Shown here: positions 6,090 through 14,052 of the stretch, piece by piece
Position numbering within the stretch: the stretch's first letter is position 1
Layout of the letters: the number at the start of each line of letters is the position of its first letter
Translations under genes and position numbers: made by a program
Notes under the pieces: generated by a model
Told to the model about the DNA's origin: nothing
Databases searched by the model: none
What the model saw: only the letters and a program-made list of their open reading frames with translations
Source of the DNA: an uncultured Verrucomicrobiae bacterium
GTDB taxonomy: Bacteria > Verrucomicrobiota > Verrucomicrobiia > Verrucomicrobiales > Akkermansiaceae
DNA length: 15,846 nucleotides
NCBI GenBank assembly: GCA_937957985.1
Contig: CALGOH010000224.1
Span: 1 to 15,846, forward strand
Reading direction: 5' to 3'

Positions 6090-8791
6090 GCCTTCACCTC
6101 CTCCGCCATTTCCCCGAGCACCCGCCCGCAGCCGAGCAGCGCGAAATCATCATACTGCACCCGCTCCGCCGGCGGCCAGAAAGCGCGCGCCTTCACCCTC
6201 CCGATCACCCACTCCGCGCAGGCCAGCGCCGAATCGCGATCCGCCTCCGTGAAGCCCTCCCACAACGACACCCCCACCTCGCCCTCGCTCGCACCGATCA
6301 CGATGTAGCCCATCGCATCGATCTCGCCGAACTCCGCCGAATAGATCGGCACCTGCAGGTTCGTCCACCGCACCGGCTTGCCCTTCGCGTTGGCACCGAG
6401 CACCGCATCCACCCCTTCCAGATGCGCCGGCAGCACCGTCGCCGCCGTCATCCCCACCCGGTGATCCTTCTCCACCTCCTTGAGCGTGTTGTAGGTCTTG
6501 TAGTCAAGCACCCGGCGGCGCCCGTCCGCATGACGGTCGATGCGATCGACCTTCCCCACCAGCGTCACGCCGCCGATCTCGCGCTCGAACTTCTCCTCCA
6601 CCGCCTCCACCTCCCAGCCCGCCGCCCGCTCGCAGGCCTGCAGCCGCGCGAACCACGACAGCCGCTGCCGCGCCCCCTCCGCCTGGATCCGCACCGCCAG
6701 TGGCGGATGCACCCCGTGCTGCTCCTCCACCACACGCTCCAGCTCCGCGTGCAGCCATTCCTCCAGCGCCTCGGATTTCGAGAAATCCCGCGCCTCCCGA
6801 TCCAGCCCCCAGCGTTCCAGAACGATGTGCACCGCGTTGCCGAAATCCCGCGCGTTCCACTCCACCCGCTCCGGCTCCCGCGCATACATCTTCACCCCGT
6901 GTTTCAGATAGAAGCGCAGCGGGCACGCCAGGTAGTCGCGCAGCGCGGTCACGCTCAGCCGCGGCTTCAGCTCGACCGTCGGAACCCGCCACTGCCAATC
7001 GGCCTGCCATTTCATCCCCGCATCCGGCGGCTCCACCTCCGCGAAAAGCAGCTCCACCCGTCGCGCCAGCTCCTCGCCGCTCGCCGCCAGCAGCAGCCTC
7101 GATGGCAGCAAGGCATCTCCATCGGCACTCGATTTCGCCAGCAGCAAATCCAACCGCCCGTGCGCCTTGCGCGACTCTGTTAGAGCCTTCAGCACATACG
7201 CATCCCGCGCAGCGCGGCGCCCATCGGTCGTCAGCCCCAGCAGCTCCCGCACACCCTCCGAGAGCCACGCATCCGTCGCCGGAGCCGCCGGCACCCGGCC
7301 CTCGTTCATCCCGCAGATCACCAGATGCGTGCCCGGCTCGTGCAGCAGCTCCAGCCACCCCTGCACATCCGCCACCCGCCCGTCCGGCGCCTCCTTCACT
7401 CCTTCCGAAAGCCCGGCCACCAGCAGGTCCAGCCAGAAGGCCGCATCGCGCCGCACCTGACCCATCACCGGCTCCATCGCCACCAGCCAATCGCGCACCT
7501 CGCTCCATTTCCCCTCCGCATCCACCCGGTCCAACAAGCGCCCCATCGCCTCCCCGAATGGCTGCCGCAAGAACGCCCCCCGCACCGCCTGCAGCTTCTC
7601 CATCGTCTCCGCCGCAAGCCGTGGCTCCCGTGGCTGCTCCGGCCCGGAGCAGGCCGTCTCAGCGGCGGCCCGCCGCTCTTCCTCCATCTTCTCCATCCTC
7701 CCCACATCCTCCCCCGTCCTCACCAGCCCGCGATCCCGCATCGTCGAGAGCTGCACCACCCGCCGCGTCCGCAACCCGCCGACCAGCGCCGACGTTTCCC
7801 CCATCCCCAGCAGATCGATCGCCGTCGCCACTTCCGGCCGTGCCAGCCAGCTCCGCCACAGCGAAAGCCACCCGCGCACCCGCGACACCGCCCCGCCCGC
7901 CGGATTGTGCACCGTCCAGCCCTCGCGACCGAAGGCCCGCACCAACTCCTCCGCCGTCTCCTCATCCGCCGAGCCCAGCGCCAGCTCGTCCGACGCCGTC
8001 CCCGCCTCCGCCACCCGCGCCACCGCGCGCTGCGCCTGCTGCCGCGGATCCGCCGTCAGCTCCACCCCGCCCGTCTCCGGCCACTCCATCTCGACATCCC
8101 TCCAGCGCTCCAACAAAGGCCGCCCGAACTCATCAAACCCCGCCTCCTCCGGCCCGCCGACGAGACACGTCACCTCCGCGCCCTCCAACCGCTTCACCAC
8201 CGCCTCCGCCAGATCCGGCACCCCGGCCAGCACGATCCGCCCCTCCGCCGGCTCGGTCACCAGACGCTCCAGCGCCCGCGACCTCCCCATCAGCCCCCAT
8301 TTCGAAAGCAGCGCCTCCTTCGCCCGCCACAGATCTCCCAGCTCCGACCATCGCTCCACCTCCACCGATTTCCCCAGCCGCCGCGCCGCCATCTCCGGCG
8401 TCAAGCCCGCCTCCTGCAAGGCCCGCTCCAGCGTCATCAACGAGTTCGCCAAAGCCAGCGCCCAGCCGGCTTCCTCCTCCCGCCCCGGAGGACTCGGAAA
8501 CACGTTCGCAAACCGCTCCCAATCCCGCACCCCCTCCAGCGCCTCCACCCAGGCCAAGACCTCCGCCGCCGTCGGCGCCGCCCCGTCCGTGCGGATCAGA
8601 TCCCCCGGCGTCGTCACCCGCGGCGCCAGACAGCCGCCCTTCTCCGCCAGCGCCTCGCGCAGCCGCCGCCCGGCTTGCGCCGTCGGCACCACCACCAGCA
8701 TCGAGGGCATCTCCTCCCGCCGCTCCCAAAGCCACGTCACCACCGCCTCCAGCAACGGCCCGTCCCAACCCAGAAACACCCGTCGATCCAT
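6086..8791 (-). CDS. addB: AddB-like subunit: inactive helicase-like region plus C-terminal RecB-family nuclease
   Basis: The 901-residue protein is smaller than usual AddB (about 1000-1170). The N-terminus has helicase-like strands (LVVVPTAQAGRRLREAL, 32-48; PRVTTPGDLI, 57-66) but no Walker A sequence. The motif VICGMNEGRVP (491-501) and the following GLTTDGRRAARD are typical of the AddB middle region. The C-terminal PD-(D/E)XK nuclease has LRDYLACPLRFYLKH (617-631), His655, GKVDRID with Asp749, LDYKT with Asp763 and Lys765, and Q..IY (Gln813, Tyr817). Of the cysteines that hold a 4Fe-4S cluster in classic AddB, Cys623 is present, but the C-terminal cluster is reduced to one nearby residue (Cys888). 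The gene order addB-addA matches well-studied operons. The start is ATG 8791; the stop overlaps addA by 4 bp. Confidence 0.8.
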   Translation of the reverse strand: MDRRVFLGWDGPLLEAVVTWLWERREEMPSMLVVVPTAQAGRRLREALAEKGGCLAPRVTTPGDLIRTDGAAPTAAEVLAWVEALEGVRDWERFANVFPSPPGREEEAGWALALANSLMTLERALQEAGLTPEMAARRLGKSVEVERWSELGDLWRAKEALLSKWGLMGRSRALERLVTEPAEGRIVLAGVPDLAEAVVKRLEGAEVTCLVGGPEEAGFDEFGRPLLERWRDVEMEWPETGGVELTADPRQQAQRAVARVAEAGTASDELALGSADEETAEELVRAFGREGWTVHNPAGGAVSRVRGWLSLWRSWLARPEVATAIDLLGMGETSALVGGLRTRRVVQLSTMRDRGLVRTGEDVGRMEKMEEERRAAAETACSGPEQPREPRLAAETMEKLQAVRGAFLRQPFGEAMGRLLDRVDAEGKWSEVRDWLVAMEPVMGQVRRDAAFWLDLLVAGLSEGVKEAPDGRVADVQGWLELLHEPGTHLVICGMNEGRVPAAPATDAWLSEGVRELLGLTTDGRRAARDAYVLKALTESRKAHGRLDLLLAKSSADGDALLPSRLLLAASGEELARRVELLFAEVEPPDAGMKWQADWQWRVPTVELKPRLSVTALRDYLACPLRFYLKHGVKMYAREPERVEWNARDFGNAVHIVLERWGLDREARDFSKSEALEEWLHAELERVVEEQHGVHPPLAVRIQAEGARQRLSWFARLQACERAAGWEVEAVEEKFEREIGGVTLVGKVDRIDRHADGRRRVLDYKTYNTLKEVEKDHRVGMTAATVLPAHLEGVDAVLGANAKGKPVRWTNLQVPIYSAEFGEIDAMGYIVIGASEGEVGVSLWEGFTEADRDSALACAEWVIGRVKARAFWPPAERVQYDDFALLGCGRVLGEMAEEVKA
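6094..6102 (-). promoter_or_regulatory. Consensus Shine-Dalgarno of addA inside the end of addB
   Basis: AGGAGGTGA on the minus strand is a full-length match to the usual anti-Shine-Dalgarno complement. It ends 4 nt before the addA ATG at 6089 and encodes part of the EEVKA tail of AddB. It suggests efficient initiation of addA in addition to coupling through the ATGA overlap. Confidence 0.75.
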
Positions 8792-8858
8792 CGCTCCGAT
8801 TCATGCCCGAACCACCTCGCGGGCGGAAGCAAAAGCATCGGTGGCAGACCCGCTTTCC

Positions 8859-9827
8859 CTACTCCTTCGAGCGGGCCTTCCCGTAGGCCTCGATGATCCG
8901 CCCGACCACCGGGTGCCGCACCACGTCCTCGCCGCCGAAGCGGAGGAACCCGATGCCCTCGATCTCCGCCAGCGCCCGCTCGGCTTCGGCCAATCCGGAG
9001 GGAATGCTCGGTTTCAGGTCGATCTGCGAGGAATCGCCGGTCACCACCATCCGCGACTCCTCGCCGAGCCGCGTCAGCGCCATGAACATCTGCTCCCGGG
9101 TCGTGTTCTGCGCCTCGTCGAGAATCACGAAACTCCGCGACAGCGTGCGCCCCCGCATGAAGGCCAGCGGGGCGATCTCGATCGTGCCGTCCTCGAGGTA
9201 GCGCTCGCCCTCCTCGGGGCCGACCATGTCGTGGATCGCGTCGTAGAGCGGCCGCAGGTAGGGCGCCACCTTCTCGCGCAGGTCGCCGGGCAGGAAACCC
9301 AGCGCCTCGCCGGCCTCGACCGCCGGGCGGGTCAGCACCACCCGGTGCACCCGCTTGTCCTTCAGCATCGAGAGCCCCATCGCCATCGCCAGATACGTCT
9401 TGCCGGTCCCCGCCGGGCCCAGGCCGAAGGTCACGTCGCAGGCCTCGATCATCCGCACATAGGCGAGCTGGTTCGGCGTCTTCGGCGCCACCGGCCGGCG
9501 CCCGCGCCGCCCGAGCAGGCGCACTTCGGAAAGCCCGCTCACCCCCGTTTCGCCGCCCCGCACCCCGACCTCGACCGCCAGACGGAAGTCGCGCGCCGTG
9601 ATCTCCGCCCCGCCGCGCTTCGCCTGCTCGAGATCGCCGAATACCCGCTTCGCCGTCTCCACGCCCTCCGCCGGGCCGACGATCAGGATCCAGCCGTCGC
9701 GCGTCACCGTCCGCACCGCCAGCGCCTGCTCCAGAAAACGCAGCTCGCCGGTATCGTTGGCGAACAGCGAATGCAGGAACGGAGCGGTCTCGAACTCCAG
9801 CTTCACCTCGACCTCGTCGGCAATCAT
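8859..9827 (-). CDS. phoH: PhoH-like ATPase
   Basis: The 322-residue protein has an N-terminal KH-like region (about 1-100), then the PhoH P-loop domain with TPNQ (117-120), Walker A GPAGTGKT (137-144), RPAVEAGEALGFLPGD (167-182), Walker B FVILDEAQN (233-241) and VVTGDSSQIDL (261-271). The length and order are those of the PhoH/YbeZ family. This cytoplasmic ATPase is associated with YbeY endoribonuclease and rRNA or RNA metabolism in several bacteria, but its exact reaction is unsettled. The ybeY gene often follows phoH; here addB follows after 67 bp instead. The ATG at 9827 is preceded by AGGGAGG at about 7 nt, a good ribosome-binding site. The 111-bp gap upstream (9828-9938) shows no convincing promoter or terminator. 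Confidence 0.93.
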   Translation of the reverse strand: MIADEVEVKLEFETAPFLHSLFANDTGELRFLEQALAVRTVTRDGWILIVGPAEGVETAKRVFGDLEQAKRGGAEITARDFRLAVEVGVRGGETGVSGLSEVRLLGRRGRRPVAPKTPNQLAYVRMIEACDVTFGLGPAGTGKTYLAMAMGLSMLKDKRVHRVVLTRPAVEAGEALGFLPGDLREKVAPYLRPLYDAIHDMVGPEEGERYLEDGTIEIAPLAFMRGRTLSRSFVILDEAQNTTREQMFMALTRLGEESRMVVTGDSSQIDLKPSIPSGLAEAERALAEIEGIGFLRFGGEDVVRHPVVGRIIEAYGKARSKE

Positions 9828-9938
9828 CGCCGCCCTCCCTAGTCGCCCCCGCCCCAGAAATCAACACCGCGTCACAAGAAACCGGGTTGGGCAGACCTGC
9901 ATCACTGCAACCTGCCGCACGAAATCCTCAACCTTCAT

Positions 9939-11033
9939 TCAGGGCTGTTTCACCAACTGCTCAGGATTGAGTTGCTTGAGCAGGTTTTGCTTTGGATCAA
10001 ATTCCAAGTTTCGATCGTTCGGGCTTGGGTTGAAGTAGTAGGTGAACTCGACACTGCCAAAGGTCGGAAGGTTTTTCTTCTCATCACCCCACCAGGCTTC
10101 TTCACGCTGCACTGGCACGTAGTTGATCCTGCCCCAAAGCTTCCCATAATGAGCACTGACAATTCGACCATCCTCACGCTTGACTCGAGTCCGGAAGAAG
10201 TAGCCATTTGCTTTTCCGTTCTCGGACGAGTCCTCAAACGAAGTCTGTTCTATTCTCAGTGCAGGGAGTTGCTCATAGCCGCTTTGCGGACTCAAGTGCG
10301 GCATCTTCATTTCGCTGACCGAAAACCACCCGTTCTCTTCGTTAACGCGAACCAATCCTCCGTGTTCCCCGAAGTCGATCTCAAGGGTCGCAACACCATC
10401 TGCCTTGAGTTCATTGGTTTCGGGATCGATGATCTTTGGCACTGAACGAATACGCATGTCGCTGTTGACACCCTTGCCGTGCGGTTCGACCCAGTCACCA
10501 ACTTCAAAATCATAGCCTAGCCATGCATCGCGAACAGGAATGTCCATGCGGACGCGTTTGGCGTAAAGGGCAGTGGGGTTCCGGATCTTTCTCATGGTGA
10601 TCGAAGCCCTTAAATCCACCCTTTCCTTCATTGGCAATTCTACCTCACGATCTCTAGAGTCAACACCTTCGCGAATGAAGGGATCGAATTGAAATAGCTC
10701 ATCAATAGGGTATTCGTGCCTTGCTGGAGCTGTCGAGGGGTAGTAGCCCTCTTTCTGAGCAAATACGCCAATAGTGGAAAGCGCTCGAAATTGAAGTAGG
10801 CATTTCCCGTCCCTGCCAGACTTTCCTGTGTCACGACGAAACTCCTCTTTGAGATTCAACATGTAGTCACTCGCCTTAACATCAACTCCTTCTACAGGAA
10901 GGCCATTATCTGAGACGCATTCTAACTCAAAGTTTACTAAAGGAAGCTTCTTAACATAGTCAGACTGCCCGAATGTCAGATCCGAAAACATCAATGTGAT
11001 AACAGCAAATATTCGAAATAATCTAATCTTCAT
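9939..11033 (-). CDS. Secreted protein with carboxypeptidase-regulatory-like domain, function unknown
   Basis: The protein has 364 residues. A signal peptide is clear: KIRLFR, a hydrophobic stretch IFAVITLMF (8-16), and probable cleavage after TFG (about 22). Residues about 33-100 look like a beta-sandwich carboxypeptidase-regulatory/CnaB-type domain (LPVEGVDVKASD, GKSGRDGKCLLQF, AQKEGYYPS). A second region has IRNPTALYAKRV (150-161) and GYDFEVGDWVEPHGKG (173-188). I associate these with a family of uncharacterised secreted proteins in Verrucomicrobiota and Lentisphaerota relatives, from memory only. No catalytic motif was recognised. The start overlaps the hydrolase gene by 11 bp, with GGGAGG just upstream, so the two are translationally coupled. 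G+C is about 45-50% on the sampled lines, far below phoH. The role may be periplasmic or surface-associated, working with the neighbouring hydrolase. Confidence 0.8.
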   Translation of the reverse strand: MKIRLFRIFAVITLMFSDLTFGQSDYVKKLPLVNFELECVSDNGLPVEGVDVKASDYMLNLKEEFRRDTGKSGRDGKCLLQFRALSTIGVFAQKEGYYPSTAPARHEYPIDELFQFDPFIREGVDSRDREVELPMKERVDLRASITMRKIRNPTALYAKRVRMDIPVRDAWLGYDFEVGDWVEPHGKGVNSDMRIRSVPKIIDPETNELKADGVATLEIDFGEHGGLVRVNEENGWFSVSEMKMPHLSPQSGYEQLPALRIEQTSFEDSSENGKANGYFFRTRVKREDGRIVSAHYGKLWGRINYVPVQREEAWWGDEKKNLPTFGSVEFTYYFNPSPNDRNLEFDPKQNLLKQLNPEQLVKQP

Positions 11034-14031
11034 TCAATCCTCCCTTGCTAACGGACTTGGCATACATCTCCCTGACATACGTGGCTCCGATACTGACAAA
11101 ATCACCATGCTGCCAGTCTTCTTGAAAATTTTCATCGCGTTGTTGCAAATCCGGCCAGCCGTTCTTGTGTTCGTTCATATTGAACTCGTCCATATTTTCG
11201 ACCACGTTTGCGGCGGCAGCAAACGACACGCTCGGCATGGCCGTAGCAAGAATGACCCATTGGGTGTCTTTCTGTCCCGCCAATTCACTGCCTTGGGCCG
11301 GGGTATGAGGGTTTTGCCAAGCAAACCCTCCATAATCGGGCCAATTATTATTCGCGTCATTGGTGGGTGCATAGAGGGCATCGTAAGCAGGCGAATCAAA
11401 CCGCTTGAACAAAGTAAACTGTGCGAGGTGCTCGTCTGTATACAGTCCATTTGCCAGATTCTGGTTAGATTGAGCAGCGGTATAAAGACTGTAGACTCCA
11501 GGAGGATGAAGCGGATCTCCTTTGCCCATTCCTTTATGTCCGGGACTTTCTCCATAAGGGCCAATATGTTGCCATCCTCCATGGTTTCTCTGGAAAGCCG
11601 CTGCAGCTACGCTAGTACCGCCTTTGATGAATTCCTGACTTACCCAAGAGTATCTACCGATCCCTTGATTTTGAACAAATCCTTCCCAAATGATATCCCA
11701 TAGATTTGCATCATCGTGAATCGGATTAGCAACGACGTCTTCTCCAGTGGAGTAAAAGTTGAAAGGGGTTGTGTATGTTTTTATATTGGAAAATCTCGCC
11801 TTCCACTTGAGTTTGCTTCGGTTGTCAGTGACTGGGAAGCGCGCGTGCCAGTTCGGGCTGTGGAAGCGCTCGTCATACGGCTTCCACTCCTTTTCGGTCA
11901 TCGCCGTTTTCATAACCGTGCCATCTCCATCCGTGGTCTGACTGGGATCGTAGGCTTCGATCGGACTGGCCGCATTGATAAGGAAGTAGTTTTCTGAACG
12001 GAAGTCCTCATGACAAATGGCATTCGAGGCGACGATATTGCCCAGACTGTGCGCCCCGGTGGTGATTTCACTCCCCGCCAGGAAAGCTAGCCTCGGGCCG
12101 ACGAAAGGGCTGGTCTTGAACGCCTGATAGACGGCGCGGTGGTAATCCAGTCCAGTTGCGCTGTCCCAGTAGACAGCGAGATATTTAGCCTTGCTTCCAG
12201 CCTGATGTAGGCGCCGGAAAATTTCGCTCTGGAAGCCCCGCTGGATATTGTCGTTCTCCGGCCCATTCCCACGGGGTGAGTAACCGTGGATCATGACGAA
12301 AGCCTTGTGATTCGTCTTGTCGTCCGGATAGTTTTCTGGCTCATCCGTATTATCAAGTTGGTTACTCTGGGTTCCTGTCGCCTCGTAGAGGTTCACGTGG
12401 CGATACATTTTCTCCACCGCATCAATCTTGGCATGTAAAGCAATAGTGGTGAGCTTCTGAGAACCTTTCCAGATTTCGAGATCAAGCGGCGCTTCGCTCG
12501 CCTGCCGATACTCCAGCAATAGGATTCCGCGATCATTCTTGAGTTGATCAAGGAATGAATGGCTGAGAGACACGCCAGTAGCCGGGATGCGCTGGACGGG
12601 AAGATTTTTATAGTTTTCAGCCCAGAATGCCGACCTCCAGAACGCCCCGGCACCGTCATAATCGGGATCCCCGTCCGGAATAAGGTCAGGGGACTCCGCG
12701 AAGTTCAATGCTCCGTCAGCTTGCCGTAATTTGTAGGTATGCTTTTCGGGGGGCAACACCTCCAACGCGTGTTTGATGTCGAGAAAGATCGGGAAGAAGT
12801 CGGTCAAGTCTGTGGCACCGTTGATCGAATCGTCGCTGAAATTTCCGTCGGTCTGGCCTGGGACATCCGATTCCTCGTCTTCTGCATAGTCCCCATTGTC
12901 CTTATCATCGTTGACCCACCAGCGAAAGGGATTGTCTTGTGATGCTATGCGTCTGTCCTTGCTGTCAATCCTCCCATCCCGGTTCCAGTCGGGCACCAGC
13001 TCGGCCTTGACCAGCATCACCGGCTCGGCGGTGGTTTCGTCCGTATGAAGGTGCCCGAGCAGCCTCTCCGGTGTCACACCGTCCTCCACCTCGCCGGAGA
13101 CGAACGCGCTCGCTCCGAGATACTCGTCCTCTTCCAGGCCACCGACGGACTCCGCGAGATCAAGTTCGGACCACGTCAGGGAACCCTGTGCCGCCGGCAG
13201 CTTCCGCCACAGTCGCGAACCGTCGTGGATGGCCGGATTGTTCCGCCAGCGTTCGCCATGCACGACACCGTGTCGCGAAACTCCACCTGCGGAGCCCTCA
13301 TCATCGACCGGAATGCTCTCCCGGCGAATTCCTCCCGCCCCGATCTTGAACACATGTGGCGCATCGTTTGCCCCGGCAACCGGATAGGTGTAGGCGACGC
13401 CCACGGAGGTGAACGGGCAGTATTCCGGAAAGACCAGTCCCGACGGCAGGGCCTTGAACCAAGGACCACGCCCGTCCGGACCGGTTGCCCGGTAGCCGTT
13501 CATGCTGACGGGTTCGGAGACATCGAGAACGACACCCAACGGGTCGGTCGCCGCGTGGGGTCGGTAATCGACAAGATTCCCACCGCCCTGGGCCTCTCCC
13601 GCGGCCCGAAGCGCTTCACGTGCGCCGATCACTTTGGGTTGAGCGGTCGGAACCGCCCAACGCACCAGATCGTCATGAAAGATCTCCCAACCCTGGTATT
13701 CAAACGGTTCCTCGTCCGGGAGGGTCACGTGCAGTGTGAATTCGACGATTGTCCAGGTTTCGCCGTACACTTTTCCCTCCTCAGTGATCCCGTGACCAAT
13801 GCTGGACTGATCGATGATGTTCATCAAAATCAGTTCCTCCTCATCAAGCAGCGAGTCCTCCAGCCGCTTCTCGATCGCCGTCTCGGAAAAGGGGCTGAGC
13901 GCAACCGCGGAACCGGTCCACTCTCCGGTCCCGGGGTCGAGGCTCCGCACGGTGGAACTGCCTCCGTGCGAAACCGGATCGCTCAGCAGGTGGCCCGACC
14001 AGGTCAGTAGCCGAGCGGGGGAATCCAACAA
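11023..14031 (-). CDS. Alpha/beta-hydrolase-domain protein, downstream part of a gene split by an in-frame stop
   Basis: The open stretch encodes 1002 residues and can start only at TTG 14031, with a weak GAGG 10 nt upstream. There is no signal peptide. Residues 1-340 form an unrecognised beta-rich region. PDWNRDGRIDSKDR (347-360) is an EF-hand/dockerin-like calcium loop followed by a D/E-rich stretch (374-405). Residues about 575-830 look like an alpha/beta-hydrolase fold: HGYSPRG (582-588) as oxyanion region, GAHSLG (659-664) with nucleophile Ser662, STGEDVV (761-767) with candidate Asp765, and a histidine near 817-822. The substrate is unknown; lipase or esterase-like activity is possible. 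The same frame continues upstream through a single TGA into the signal-peptide piece ending at 14050, so this is probably the C-terminal three quarters of one protein. G+C falls from about 67% near 13.5 kb to about 45% near 12.3 kb. Confidence 0.75.
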   Translation of the reverse strand: MLDSPARLLTWSGHLLSDPVSHGGSSTVRSLDPGTGEWTGSAVALSPFSETAIEKRLEDSLLDEEELILMNIIDQSSIGHGITEEGKVYGETWTIVEFTLHVTLPDEEPFEYQGWEIFHDDLVRWAVPTAQPKVIGAREALRAAGEAQGGGNLVDYRPHAATDPLGVVLDVSEPVSMNGYRATGPDGRGPWFKALPSGLVFPEYCPFTSVGVAYTYPVAGANDAPHVFKIGAGGIRRESIPVDDEGSAGGVSRHGVVHGERWRNNPAIHDGSRLWRKLPAAQGSLTWSELDLAESVGGLEEDEYLGASAFVSGEVEDGVTPERLLGHLHTDETTAEPVMLVKAELVPDWNRDGRIDSKDRRIASQDNPFRWWVNDDKDNGDYAEDEESDVPGQTDGNFSDDSINGATDLTDFFPIFLDIKHALEVLPPEKHTYKLRQADGALNFAESPDLIPDGDPDYDGAGAFWRSAFWAENYKNLPVQRIPATGVSLSHSFLDQLKNDRGILLLEYRQASEAPLDLEIWKGSQKLTTIALHAKIDAVEKMYRHVNLYEATGTQSNQLDNTDEPENYPDDKTNHKAFVMIHGYSPRGNGPENDNIQRGFQSEIFRRLHQAGSKAKYLAVYWDSATGLDYHRAVYQAFKTSPFVGPRLAFLAGSEITTGAHSLGNIVASNAICHEDFRSENYFLINAASPIEAYDPSQTTDGDGTVMKTAMTEKEWKPYDERFHSPNWHARFPVTDNRSKLKWKARFSNIKTYTTPFNFYSTGEDVVANPIHDDANLWDIIWEGFVQNQGIGRYSWVSQEFIKGGTSVAAAAFQRNHGGWQHIGPYGESPGHKGMGKGDPLHPPGVYSLYTAAQSNQNLANGLYTDEHLAQFTLFKRFDSPAYDALYAPTNDANNNWPDYGGFAWQNPHTPAQGSELAGQKDTQWVILATAMPSVSFAAAANVVENMDEFNMNEHKNGWPDLQQRDENFQEDWQHGDFVSIGATYVREMYAKSVSKGGLNED

Positions 14032-14049
14032 AGTGCGCTCGCCTCGACT

Positions 14050-14052
14050 TCA
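14050..14052 (-). other. Single in-frame TGA separating two halves of one reading frame
   Basis: The minus-strand codons read TGG CTG TGA AGT CGA GGC GAG CGC ACT TTG TTG. The upstream piece (15072-14050) and downstream piece (14031-11023) share one frame, with six sense codons between TGA and the TTG. Removing the stop gives one reading frame of 1349 codons. A nonsense mutation or a sequencing error fits best. Nothing near it suggests selenocysteine insertion or a known readthrough context. Confidence 0.75.

Noticed and set aside
2592..9842. Several very long plus-strand open frames (567-728 codons) opposite addA, addB and phoH
   Set aside because: They are rich in Pro, Arg, Ala, Ser and His, with no recognisable domain, and mirror the codon bias of the high-GC minus-strand genes, whose family motifs are clear.
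9868..9942. Short minus-strand frame of about 25 codons starting just after the 364-residue gene
   Set aside because: It is too short, has no ribosome-binding site of its own, and no recognisable sequence. The ATG overlap with the stop codon is easily due to chance.
14050..14052. TGA as a selenocysteine codon
   Set aside because: There is no cysteine or selenocysteine family motif at this position, I saw no downstream SECIS-like hairpin, and the flanking residues do not suggest a redox site.
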